This document shows, piece after piece, positions 15,914 through 24,057 of a stretch of 50,410 nucleotides of DNA (its first letter is position 1; every line of letters starts with the position of its first letter). This DNA is from Bryobacterales bacterium. GTDB lineage: Bacteria; Acidobacteriota; Terriglobia; Bryobacterales; Bryobacteraceae. The stretch lies in NCBI GenBank assembly GCA_020847975.1, contig JADLBD010000229.1:1-50410 (forward strand), in the 5' to 3' direction. The notes below the pieces were generated by a model, which saw nothing but the letters and a program-made list of their open reading frames with translations, did not search any database and was not told the DNA's origin. A program made the translations under genes and the position numbers.

Positions 15914-16020
15914 GAGGATGTGTGAACTTCTATTGTGACAGGGCGGACGGGTGCGGTAGAAGCCGGCGGCGCCAAACGGCCGCCTGTATCCGGCGCCTTC
16001 CAAGGTAGAATGAAAGTATC

Positions 16021-16794
16021 TTGAGGTCTTTCTCCTGGTTCGTTTTCCTCTTCTCCGTCGCCTGCGCTTTTCCCCAGGACCCGGGCCAACCGGCGGAACC
16101 CGCGCAGAGCGAGAACTCCACCGCCCAAACCGGCGCCGCGGATACAGCCAACCAGCCGCAGGACGCCGAGATGGCCCCAATCCGCCCGCCAACACCGGTT
16201 TCTAAGACACAGCCCAAGCGGATCCTCGGCCTGATGCCCAATTACCGGGCAGTGAGCGCGGGAACAATTCCGCCGCCCCCCACCCCAAAGCAGGCCTTCA
16301 AGATCGCCACCCAGAACAGCTTCGATTACTCGTCGTTTGTTTTCGTGGGCATTACTTCGGCAATGTCGTTTGGCTCAGGCGGACATCCGCAACTGGGCGT
16401 AGGCATGAAGGGATATGGCCGGTATTACTGGCGAGGCTTCGCGGACAAGACCAATGGGAATTATCTGGTGATCTTCGCGTTGCCCACCGTGTTCCACCAG
16501 GATGAACGCTACTACGCCATGGGAGAGGGTTCGTTCCTAAAGCGAGCCGCGTATGCGGCTTCCAGAATCCTCATCACGCCGAACTACCAGGGCCACAACA
16601 GTTTCAATGCCTCCGAGATATTCGGACGGGGGATTGCGCAGGGCATCTCGATGTCCTACTACCCGAGCGGCGACCGGACGTTGGGAGCCCTCTCCGTGAA
16701 ATACGGATATGCCCTGGGCCGCGATGCCCTCACCAATGTCTTTCGCGAGTTCTGGCCCGACATCGCCACCCATATTCTCCATCGCCATCCCTGA
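16021..16794 (+). CDS. Exported protein of unknown function, 257 aa
   Basis: It starts at TTG 16021 with a weak ribosome-binding site. A signal peptide (MRSFSWFVFLFSVACAFPQ) is followed by a 50-residue low-complexity Pro/Ala/Gln/Thr linker and then a 170-residue domain rich in aromatic and Gly residues (YGRYYWRGFAD, FHQDERYYAMGEG). That domain looks membrane-associated or beta-barrel-like. Similar short outer-membrane-like proteins are common in acidobacteria, but I cannot name a function. It diverges from ychF across about 107 nt. Confidence 0.6.
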   Translation: MRSFSWFVFLFSVACAFPQDPGQPAEPAQSENSTAQTGAADTANQPQDAEMAPIRPPTPVSKTQPKRILGLMPNYRAVSAGTIPPPPTPKQAFKIATQNSFDYSSFVFVGITSAMSFGSGGHPQLGVGMKGYGRYYWRGFADKTNGNYLVIFALPTVFHQDERYYAMGEGSFLKRAAYAASRILITPNYQGHNSFNASEIFGRGIAQGISMSYYPSGDRTLGALSVKYGYALGRDALTNVFREFWPDIATHILHRHP

Positions 16795-16875
16795 CCCGGG
16801 AAGACCCCGAGCGGGTCCTTGTCACATCCGGCAGATTCGATCCGTCACTACCCTGACAAGCCACAAGGAGGGACT

Positions 16876-17112
16876 GTGACTGGGGAAAATAGGAAATCGG
16901 CGGGCTATTGGACAGCCACGGCGTTGCTCGCCTTCGTGCTGCTGTCAGGCGCCGCCGCGGAACTGGCAGGACGGCGGGAAAATGTAGAAGGCATGCCGCG
17001 CCTTGGATATCCTTTATATTTTCTGACCATCCTCGGAATTTGGAAGATTTTGGGCGGTATCGCGTTGCTTGCGCCGCGCTTTCCGCGAGGAGAATCCGCG
17101 AGATCGACGTGA
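16876..17112 (+). pseudogene. C-terminally truncated DoxX-like protein
   Basis: Start GTG 16876 follows AAGGAGG. The product resembles the first half of a DoxX-like (DoxX_2) membrane protein: one membrane segment (ATALLAFVLLSGAAAEL) and then the characteristic LGYPLYFLTILGIWKILG and LAPRFPR. Family members continue with an LKEWAYAGFFFDLTGA-type third segment and a fourth segment, about 120-130 aa in total. Here the frame ends after 78 residues with an unrelated GESARST tail and runs into the 3' end of the NAT gene. No continuation is visible in other frames, so a deletion remnant is likely. Confidence 0.55.
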
Positions 17113-17150
17113 TTGCCGAACCCGCGCGGCTAGACGCACTCGACCTGGCG

Positions 17151-18041
17151 TTAGTGGATCTCCGGACGCTGTGATGGCGGAACATTCCTGGGAGGAGGAG
17201 GCGCCGGACCGGAGGGGGGCTCGAGCGAGGCGGCCAGTGCTCCGCAATCCGACCACGCGCCGATCAAAGGCCGCGAGAGACCGATGTCCGCGTGTAGCGA
17301 ATCACAGAGTTCCTCAGGTGTGAGGTTTTGGGTGGAAACGCCGCTGCGCGTCCTCTCATAACGGGTATTTCCGCGAAGCAGGATCATCCGGCCCGGCAGG
17401 CTGCGCAGCGCGTACAGACGCTGGTTAAACGGGCTCTGGCGGCGGGAGTTCTCGTAGTTGGCGAGGACGGTCTCATGAGAGACGTTTTCGTGGAAGATAC
17501 GGCACGCGAGGAAGAAGGACTGATGGGGACCGCGTGTCCAAAGTATGTGGCCGCCGGCATCGGGCTCGACTTCGATGCGGTTGATGCCATCGTCGTAGGT
17601 GTGGAGGCTGCCCGCTAAAGGGACCGGTTCATACGTCAGGAGCGAGGAGTCGGCCAGGAATTCCGCCGAGTCCAGGGTGACGATGACTGTTCCATGATTC
17701 GGAGATCCGATGTCGTGCATGGAACCGGCTGCGCGGCGGGCGCGGAAGCCCAGCGAGCACAGAAGTTCATACAGCGCATTGGATCCGGACCAGCAGGTTC
17801 CTCCCGCGCCGGTCTCCAGCCAGCCTTCGAAGAAATCCGTCGCATCGCAGCCAGGGAGCGGCGAACCGGTGCGCAGGGCGAGCATCTTGCGCACGTTGTC
17901 GAACGGGACACGACGGCACCAGGCGTTGTAGACCTGGCGAAGTCCGTCGAGGTCCGGGGGCGGAGTATTGCCCAGACCCAGGCGCCGCAGCACGCGGCCG
18001 CGGAGCCTGGCGGAGATTCCGGGCGAAACAGGCGCTGTCAT
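17151..18041 (-). CDS. Arylamine N-acetyltransferase-like protein
   Basis: A 296-aa member of the NAT family, which transfers acetyl (or another acyl) groups from CoA to arylamines or related amines. The cysteine-protease-like triad is visible: C83 in GAGGTCWSGSNAL, H116 in GSPNHGTVIV and D131 in EFLADSS. The N-terminal region FDNVRKMLAL is also typical. The C-terminal 25 residues are a Pro-rich extension. Its start overlaps the stop of the small membrane protein gene by 4 nt. Some NAT proteins act in ansamycin-type biosynthesis, but no such cluster is here. Confidence 0.8.
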   Translation of the reverse strand: MTAPVSPGISARLRGRVLRRLGLGNTPPPDLDGLRQVYNAWCRRVPFDNVRKMLALRTGSPLPGCDATDFFEGWLETGAGGTCWSGSNALYELLCSLGFRARRAAGSMHDIGSPNHGTVIVTLDSAEFLADSSLLTYEPVPLAGSLHTYDDGINRIEVEPDAGGHILWTRGPHQSFFLACRIFHENVSHETVLANYENSRRQSPFNQRLYALRSLPGRMILLRGNTRYERTRSGVSTQNLTPEELCDSLHADIGLSRPLIGAWSDCGALAASLEPPSGPAPPPPRNVPPSQRPEIH

Positions 18042-18469
18042 GCAATCTCCTCGGCCAGCAGTCTGTGACCCTTCTCACTGCTCCCCATTGCGTCGAGGTG
18101 TTTGTGCGCATTCGTGCAAACATTGATCACAAACATCAATATAGAGAAGACCACCACAACAGAGGAAACTGCGATCAGCTTCTCCGCCTGCTTGATTCCA
18201 TAGGCATACAGCGAAAGGCTTGCCATCATCACCGGCGGGCCGATGTTATGGCCCCAGAAGTGTACCCTGGCGAGGGGACTCGCGGCGCAGGCGGGAATCA
18301 GCGCGTATACGAGTCCGGCGACGGCAAGGGTGAGCCAGCCAAGCAGGGAAACGTGAACATGGACCGGTGACAGAATAAAATCGTGTGATATTCCCATGAA
18401 CAGGCCGAGAAACCCACCGGCCATAAGATAAATTGCTGAAATTTTCAACAGGCGGATTCCATTGATCAT
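18038..18469 (-). CDS. Small haem-copper-oxidase-like membrane protein
   Basis: A 143-aa protein with four predicted membrane helices. The segment MGISHDFILSPVHVHVSLLGWLTLAVAGLVYALIP resembles helices of cbb3/NorB-type oxidase subunit I, with H-x-H in a P-V-H-V-H motif that could bind haem or metal. It is too short to be a catalytic subunit. Relatives are often annotated as cytochrome oxidase subunit I-like, with no demonstrated role. It overlaps the NAT gene start, and no other respiratory gene is adjacent. Confidence 0.6.
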   Translation of the reverse strand: MINGIRLLKISAIYLMAGGFLGLFMGISHDFILSPVHVHVSLLGWLTLAVAGLVYALIPACAASPLARVHFWGHNIGPPVMMASLSLYAYGIKQAEKLIAVSSVVVVFSILMFVINVCTNAHKHLDAMGSSEKGHRLLAEEIA

Positions 18470-18561
18470 CTGCCTTCTCCTTCATAATTACCGATAGAGT
18501 GCTTTGGGAAACGCTCCGCGGCGCCTCTGTACGGAAACGCGACAAGAGAAGAATTAAAGGT

Positions 18562-20097
18562 TCAGCGGATGGCGGAATGTTGCGGAACTCCGCGGCTGCT
18601 CATCTCCGCATGAACCCGCGAACCGAGGCGCGCGATCAGTTGCGGCATTGCCTCCATGTCCGCCGTCGAGGTTCGGAAGTTGACGATACAGAAGCGCAGC
18701 GCATACTTGCCGTTGACGACGGCATGGGAAACGAACGCTTCTCCGCTTTCCTCAATCGCTTCCATCAGGCGCTGGTTCAACTGATTGAGATACTCCTCAG
18801 TCTCTTCAGAACCCACGCCGGCCCGATGCTCCACTGGAACGTAGCGCAGCGTGGTGATGCTCAGATGATGGGTCAGCGCCTCCAAATCCGGATGAGCAAG
18901 CGCCAGTTCATAGAGATGCCGCGCCAGTGCAATGTCATCCTCGATCATTTCGCGGTAGCCTGCGGCCCCAACCTGCTGGAGCGCCAGCCAGACCTTCAGT
19001 GCGCGAAACCCGCGGGAGTTTTGAGGCCCGATATCGAAGTAGTTGGTGGCCTCCTGCCCGAAGCTGTAGTAAGGCGGGTGGTAAGAAAAAGCGTTGCGCA
19101 AAGCGCTTGCATCACGGACCAAAGCGCATCCGGCCTCGAGCGGCGCGTACAGCCACTTGTGAGGATCCACCGCCACCGAGTCGGCCAGACGCAGTCCCGC
19201 CAGATCGGCCGGCGCATCCTGAATGGCCGACGCAAATGCTCCGTAGGCCCCGTCGACATGAAACCACAGGTTGCGTTCTTTCGAGAAAGCCGCCAGATCC
19301 GGGAGGGGATCGACAGCGCCCGTGCTCACCGTACCCGCGGAGCCGGCGACGAGGAACGGCCGGTACCCCTCTTCGACATCCTGCCGGTAGGCGGTCTCGA
19401 GAGCCTCGAGATCGATGCGCTGCTGTGGATCGGTAGGGATCCAGCGAATCGCGTCGGTGCCCAGGCCCGCAACGTCGGCGGCTTTTTGAATCCACGTATG
19501 CGTCTCCGAGGACGCATAGACACGAAGGGGCGGCCCGCCCGGCACGCCGCGCTTACGAACATCCCAACCGGCCTGCGCGGCGCGGGCAGCCAGGAAACAG
19601 GTGAGGTTCGCCATGTTGCCGCCGCTTACCAGGAGGCCGCCACAGTTCGCCGGGTAGCCGAGGAACTGGGCAAGCCATCGAATCACCTGTACCTCGATTT
19701 CCGTGGCCATCGGAGCCAGTTTCCAGGCTCCTGCATTCGCGTTTACAGAGGCGGCCAGCAGATCGGCGAGCATGCCGATGGGAGCGGCGCTCGAGGTGAT
19801 GTAGCCATAGAAACGCGGATGGCCGTTGAGGAGGGAGTGCTCAAAGATCAGGTCGGAAGCATGCTCGAGCAGCACACTGGCATCCTCACCCGTCTCAGGC
19901 AGCGGACACGCAGCTCCCAATGCCGCTCGAACTTCCTCCGGAGACTCGCAAGGCGTCACCGGCCGTGTACGGACAGAGGCGAGAAAGTCCGCAATCCTGT
20001 CGATGAGTTGGTGGCCAAGAGTACGAAACTGCTCATGCGTCATCTCGAGAGGCGCGACGCGGTTTCTCAGTTGATCGATTCGTGCAGAAGAGGACAT
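18562..20097 (-). CDS. Group II PLP-dependent amino acid decarboxylase
   Basis: A 511-aa member of the aromatic-L-amino-acid / tyrosine decarboxylase family. It has the N-terminal segment around HPRFYGYITSSA and the cofactor-stacking H200 in SSETHTWIQKAA. D282 in FHVDGAYGAFA and the Schiff-base lysine K314 in AVDPHKWLYAPLEAGC complete the PLP site. SGGNMANL binds the phosphate. It would be cytoplasmic and release CO2 from an amino acid such as Tyr, Trp, Phe or Dopa; the substrate is not fixed by these motifs. A plus-strand frame of similar length over the same DNA is only a high-GC shadow. Confidence 0.88.
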   Translation of the reverse strand: MSSSARIDQLRNRVAPLEMTHEQFRTLGHQLIDRIADFLASVRTRPVTPCESPEEVRAALGAACPLPETGEDASVLLEHASDLIFEHSLLNGHPRFYGYITSSAAPIGMLADLLAASVNANAGAWKLAPMATEIEVQVIRWLAQFLGYPANCGGLLVSGGNMANLTCFLAARAAQAGWDVRKRGVPGGPPLRVYASSETHTWIQKAADVAGLGTDAIRWIPTDPQQRIDLEALETAYRQDVEEGYRPFLVAGSAGTVSTGAVDPLPDLAAFSKERNLWFHVDGAYGAFASAIQDAPADLAGLRLADSVAVDPHKWLYAPLEAGCALVRDASALRNAFSYHPPYYSFGQEATNYFDIGPQNSRGFRALKVWLALQQVGAAGYREMIEDDIALARHLYELALAHPDLEALTHHLSITTLRYVPVEHRAGVGSEETEEYLNQLNQRLMEAIEESGEAFVSHAVVNGKYALRFCIVNFRTSTADMEAMPQLIARLGSRVHAEMSSRGVPQHSAIR

Positions 20098-20105
20098 ATA
20101 CTGAT

Positions 20106-20933
20106 TTACCGTAACCCTTCGAATAGGTCAGTCTCCAATTTGCGTCCGCCGTTGACGGAACTGTAGAGCCGGTAGAACTGCTGGGAACCCCAAAGCATCT
20201 TTTGCTGTTCTTCGCTCAGTGTCTCCAGCCGTTCATAGATGGACATCTGCGTCTGGTGGCAGCAGACCGCCCTCCACACGGTAGGCCAATAGGAGGTGGT
20301 GTCGATCTCGGTGGTAACGGCCCAATCCGGCCAGGGAGTCGCCTGCCGCGGAACGCCGTCCACAATAGACGTGAGCTTGCGGAAAGCGGCCTGATAAGCC
20401 TCCCATTTGTCATTACGCCATGCCAGGCAGTGGAGTTTGGAAACGTGGTGCGGCGGCAGGGAGCCGGCTTGTGATCCATTGTCCAGGCGGTAGCGGGCAT
20501 CGGCGGCGCACATGACAGCGGCGGTGGTGAATTGAGAGATCGCGATGTGATCGGGGTGGCCGTAGGCGCCATCCGGACCGAACGTCACCACTACGTCGGG
20601 CCGGATACGCCGGATATGAGAGAGGATATCGCGGATGGCCGTCCGCGAATCGATCCGGTCCACGCCTCCATCCGGATACCCGAGTACCGAGACCTCCCTG
20701 ATCCCGAGCACCGCCGCGGCGGCTCGCAGTTCCGCCTCCCGAACACGCCCGACTTCCTCGATGCCGGCGGATTTCCCTTGTGCGCCAAAGCGGCCGCGCT
20801 CTCCGCGCGTAGCCGTCACCAGGTAAGTCTCGACATTCTCGGCGGCGTATTTCGCCAGCGTACCGCCGAATCCCAGCGACTCGTCGTCCGGATGTGCCAG
20901 GACGGCCAGCAGTTTGAACGGTTGACCCCTCAT
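20106..20933 (-). CDS. PIG-L/LmbE-family deacetylase
   Basis: A 275-aa zinc-dependent N-acetylglucosaminyl deacetylase-like protein. The zinc motif AHPDDE is at residues 13-18, and GHPDHIAIS provides the second His site. Family members de-N-acetylate GlcNAc conjugates in bacillithiol or mycothiol synthesis, GPI-like lipids or antibiotics. The gene is 8 nt from the PLP decarboxylase on the same strand, which suggests an operon. No thiol-biosynthesis glycosyltransferase or ligase is nearby, so the substrate is open. Confidence 0.87.
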   Translation of the reverse strand: MRGQPFKLLAVLAHPDDESLGFGGTLAKYAAENVETYLVTATRGERGRFGAQGKSAGIEEVGRVREAELRAAAAVLGIREVSVLGYPDGGVDRIDSRTAIRDILSHIRRIRPDVVVTFGPDGAYGHPDHIAISQFTTAAVMCAADARYRLDNGSQAGSLPPHHVSKLHCLAWRNDKWEAYQAAFRKLTSIVDGVPRQATPWPDWAVTTEIDTTSYWPTVWRAVCCHQTQMSIYERLETLSEEQQKMLWGSQQFYRLYSSVNGGRKLETDLFEGLR

Positions 20934-21050
20934 GACTCTATCCGCGATGAATGAGGGGTAAAACGGCTCAAACGCCGCACTCTATTTCACGCGGGCGAAT
21001 TCATCGAAGCTGCATTCCGCGTCAATTGAAGATGAACTGAGGCCTGGAAA

Positions 21051-22745
21051 CTACCGGTGACGTCCGCCGCCCCCGCGTCCGCCGAAGGAACCACCGCCCC
21101 CGTGTCCGCCGGAAAAGCCGCGGCTGCCGGAGAATCCTCCTCCGCCACCCGACATGCGAGGAGCGGAAAACGATCGAGGCGCGGAGAAACTGCGGCTCGG
21201 AGCCGAGAATCCACCACCCCCAAAACTACGCGGAGAGGAGAACGACCGCGGAGCCGAATAGCTGCGGCTGGGAGCCGAATAACTCCGGCTGGGGGCAGCG
21301 TACGATCTCGAGGAGAAGGATCCGCTATTGCCCGGAGCCGCGTATCCACGCGAGAACGACCGGCCGGACGAAGGCGCTGACCCGAAGTTCCGCGCCGAGC
21401 CGTAGCCGCGGGAACCTTGAGATGGGGAGGCGTAGCTGCGCCACCCGTTCGAGGAGGGAACGTTGGGCGATGTCTGCTGGTAGGAACCCGCGCCGCCACG
21501 GTTGCCCGATCGGAATCCCGAGCTTCCCGACGGAGCGACACCGCGCGCATACGACTGCCCGCTCGAAGGTGCCCGGTTGCCGCCGAAGCTGCGCCATTGT
21601 CCGGCGCCGGTCGACCTGTCTCCCGCGGGGCCTGCGTGCAAGCCGCCCCTGTTCGAAAATGAACCGGAGTTGGCAGAAAATCGCCCGCCACCGGCGTAAG
21701 TCCGGCCGCCGCCGGCATGCCCGCGATCCATACCACCCGCACCGAACCGGCTGCCTCCAAACCTGCCTGCCACGGCCCGGTTGGGGTAGGGAACTCCCAT
21801 ACGGTGGCCGGGATCATGCATCCATCCAACCCGTCCGCCGATCCGTCCGCCTCCCGCATAGCCTCCGTAGTATCCTCCACGGCCGCCGTAATAGCCGCCG
21901 TGACCGCCAAAATAGCCGCCACGGAACCCGTAACGGTTAAAGAAGCCGACGTTGACATAGAGGCTCCGGCCGAACCATCCACAGCCCCATCCCCATCCGC
22001 CCCAGCCTCCCCAACCCGGGAAATAGGCGCTCATGTAGTACGCCGGGCCGAAGCCGAAACCGAAACTGAACCCGGGCGGATACCACAGGTCAGGGTAATA
22101 TCCCCACACAGGCGGCCCCCAGACATAGGCGGGGCTGTAAATGGGAACATAGATCACCTGCGGATTGGCGGGCTCGATTTCAATGACATCCTGGCCGTCC
22201 TGAGTGGCCGTAGTCACAACCTGCTGCGGAGTGGAAGCCAGCCTGCCGTTGGCCCGTGCGCGTGAGCGCATTCGCTGAATGGCGCTCATCACATCCGCCT
22301 GCTGGGCAAGGAAGGCATTCCCAAGATCCGTGGTCCACCGAATGTCGTTGGCCAGCAGCCCCAGCGCATCGGGAAACGCTACCAGCGCCTGAACGCTCGC
22401 ATCCCAATTCTGTTGCCTTGCCGCCTCCATCAGTTGCTTTCCCTTGAGGTTGCCGTTCTGCCTCAGCCACTGCTGCGCTTCGACCACTTCGAGCGGGTAA
22501 GTGCTGGCTGAGAGTACCTGACTGAGCAGAGGATCAGGGTAGAGGGCGATAGGCGACACCAGGTTATCCAACTGGTTCGCGGACAATAGCGGAGCAGCCT
22601 GCTGGGCATCCGCCGGTTGGGCGGCTGGAGCCTGGGGCTCCGGAGGGGCGCCATCCTGGGCAAAGCCCGAGATGAGGACAACCAGGAAGATCGCGATGGC
22701 TGCGGCTGCCCACTGAATGGTTCTTCTGCTCGATAATCTACGCAT
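21051..22745 (-). CDS. DUF3300 protein with Ser/Gly/Arg-rich tail
   Basis: A 564-aa protein starting at ATG 22745, with GGAAGG upstream; an earlier ATG at 22787 is in frame but precedes the signal segment. A membrane/signal helix (AAAAIAIFLVVLISGFAQ) leads into DUF3300, recognisable from LDNLVSPIALYPDPLLSQVL and the later VYVPIYSPAYVWGPP. After about residue 215 the sequence becomes Gly/Tyr/Trp-rich. The last 250 residues are low-complexity Ser/Gly/Arg with recurring SFSAP/SYSAP units, ending in Gly-Gly-Arg-His-Arg. It is probably secreted or envelope-bound. The tail could bind polyanions, but function is unknown. Confidence 0.85.
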   Translation of the reverse strand: MRRLSSRRTIQWAAAAIAIFLVVLISGFAQDGAPPEPQAPAAQPADAQQAAPLLSANQLDNLVSPIALYPDPLLSQVLSASTYPLEVVEAQQWLRQNGNLKGKQLMEAARQQNWDASVQALVAFPDALGLLANDIRWTTDLGNAFLAQQADVMSAIQRMRSRARANGRLASTPQQVVTTATQDGQDVIEIEPANPQVIYVPIYSPAYVWGPPVWGYYPDLWYPPGFSFGFGFGPAYYMSAYFPGWGGWGGWGWGCGWFGRSLYVNVGFFNRYGFRGGYFGGHGGYYGGRGGYYGGYAGGGRIGGRVGWMHDPGHRMGVPYPNRAVAGRFGGSRFGAGGMDRGHAGGGRTYAGGGRFSANSGSFSNRGGLHAGPAGDRSTGAGQWRSFGGNRAPSSGQSYARGVAPSGSSGFRSGNRGGAGSYQQTSPNVPSSNGWRSYASPSQGSRGYGSARNFGSAPSSGRSFSRGYAAPGNSGSFSSRSYAAPSRSYSAPSRSYSAPRSFSSPRSFGGGGFSAPSRSFSAPRSFSAPRMSGGGGGFSGSRGFSGGHGGGGSFGGRGGGGRHR

Positions 22746-22935
22746 CGTGCACCGCCTTCCGCCCCTGATTTCCGCGCATACTCTCATGCAAGCACGTCAA
22801 GGACCGAACCTAACTCGCTCAAGACAAGGCATTTGATTGGTTAGATCAACTCAACCGATGGCCGAGAACCACCATCCCGGTGGAAATGAACCACCCATGG
22901 CAGGAACTGTAAGTTAGCAAAGGCTGAAGGTGAAA

Positions 22936-24057
22936 CTAAACCTTCGCCGCTGCCAGCGGCAAATTGTCGCGCATGATGGCCGCGCTCCCCATCTCAGAAA
23001 TGACCGCGCTGAGCCGTGAGTTGCGCAGCGCCCACACATAGGCCTTCTGCGGAACCTTGAGCGCCCCCGGGATCGCCTTCTGAATCTTTTCGACGCGTTC
23101 CGGGATATCGGGAGTGCCGTTATTGCGGCCGTTGAACACCGGCCGGGCTGCTTTCATGGCGATGATCCCCATTCCCGCCTCGTGCGCCTTTTCGAGACCG
23201 GCATCCACGTAGCTGTGGTTGATGATGCTGTAGGCCACCATGGCCGCCGAGTATTTCCTGGTCTGCGCCGCCGCCTCCAGAATGCCTCCGGGGTCATTGT
23301 GCGCCGAGACTCCGAGATGGCGCACCTTCCCCGCTTTCTTCAGAGTTTCAAACGCATCGAAGATTTCCGGATGAGTGAGGATTTCCGCGGGAGTGCTCGC
23401 TCCATGCGGGCACATCATGAGATCCACATGATCCGTGCCCAGCCGTTTGAGGCTCGCCTCGAGAGAGTCGATGATCAGTCGCCGGTAGTTCTTGTCGCGG
23501 TCGATCTGCCGTCCGTATTTCTTCTCCATCACGTTGGCAAGGGCCGCATCCCGCACCTCGCCGCGCTGCGTGGGGAAGTAGTCGCAGATGTAGTCAGGCT
23601 CAAATACACGGCGGCGTTCCACTTCCTCCATCGCCTCGTGTTGCAGCTTCTTCTGTTCGGATTCGGGAAGCGAGCGAAAGATGTCCTGAAACACTTTGCC
23701 GCGGTTGATGTCCCACATGCTGATTTTGGTGTTCAGGAAGAAAGAATCGCGCTTCCGCGCTTTGATGACCTGCGCATAACCCTTCTCGCTCTGAAGATTG
23801 CCGTAGGCGGGCGCGGTGTCGAGGTAGTTGAGCCCGTGATCCAGCGCCTCCAGCACGTGCTCGTAGTTCGTGGGGCTGATGAGATTGCCGCCCATGACGA
23901 TCTCCGAGATCATGAAGCCGGTCCGCCCAAGACGGCGGTACGCCATGCCCGATTGGCGGTTGCGCCACTCTCCTTCCGCGTTGGCCGGCGCGGCGGGAGC
24001 TTTGCTCGCCACCGCGGCGGCTATCGATAGGGTGAGGATTTCACGACGGCTGTGCAT
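22936..24057 (-). CDS. Aldo/keto reductase with Tat-like leader
   Basis: A 373-aa NAD(P)-dependent oxidoreductase of the aldo/keto reductase superfamily. The N-terminus MHSRREILTLSIAAAVASKAP looks like a twin-arginine leader, so the enzyme may be exported folded. The barrel begins at YRRLGRTGFMISEIVMGG, with catalytic Asp and Tyr in LDTAPAYG. A long insertion follows about residues 95-175. Later motifs HVDLMMCPHG and HLGVSAHND are conserved. Its first codons overlap the end of the FAD oxidase gene by 17 nt. Substrate unknown. Confidence 0.82.
   Translation of the reverse strand: MHSRREILTLSIAAAVASKAPAAPANAEGEWRNRQSGMAYRRLGRTGFMISEIVMGGNLISPTNYEHVLEALDHGLNYLDTAPAYGNLQSEKGYAQVIKARKRDSFFLNTKISMWDINRGKVFQDIFRSLPESEQKKLQHEAMEEVERRRVFEPDYICDYFPTQRGEVRDAALANVMEKKYGRQIDRDKNYRRLIIDSLEASLKRLGTDHVDLMMCPHGASTPAEILTHPEIFDAFETLKKAGKVRHLGVSAHNDPGGILEAAAQTRKYSAAMVAYSIINHSYVDAGLEKAHEAGMGIIAMKAARPVFNGRNNGTPDIPERVEKIQKAIPGALKVPQKAYVWALRNSRLSAVISEMGSAAIMRDNLPLAAAKV

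Noticed and set aside
16793..16817. Terminator after the 257-aa exported protein gene
   Set aside because: GACCCG/CGGGTC can pair, but the loop is long, alternatives compete and there is no T-run.
17101..17115. TGA ending the DoxX-like frame as a possible selenocysteine codon
   Set aside because: The frame after this TGA hits TAG within a few codons, no Cys is expected at this point in DoxX proteins, and no SECIS-like hairpin follows.
18499..20166. 555-residue plus-strand open frame
   Set aside because: It lies antisense to the PLP decarboxylase, whose motifs are intact; it is a high-GC3 shadow with Arg-rich, motif-free sequence.
20987..21982. 331-residue minus-strand frame overlapping the DUF3300 gene
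   Set aside because: It is an alternative frame of the low-complexity Ser/Gly tail; the DUF3300 frame has the signal peptide and conserved domain.
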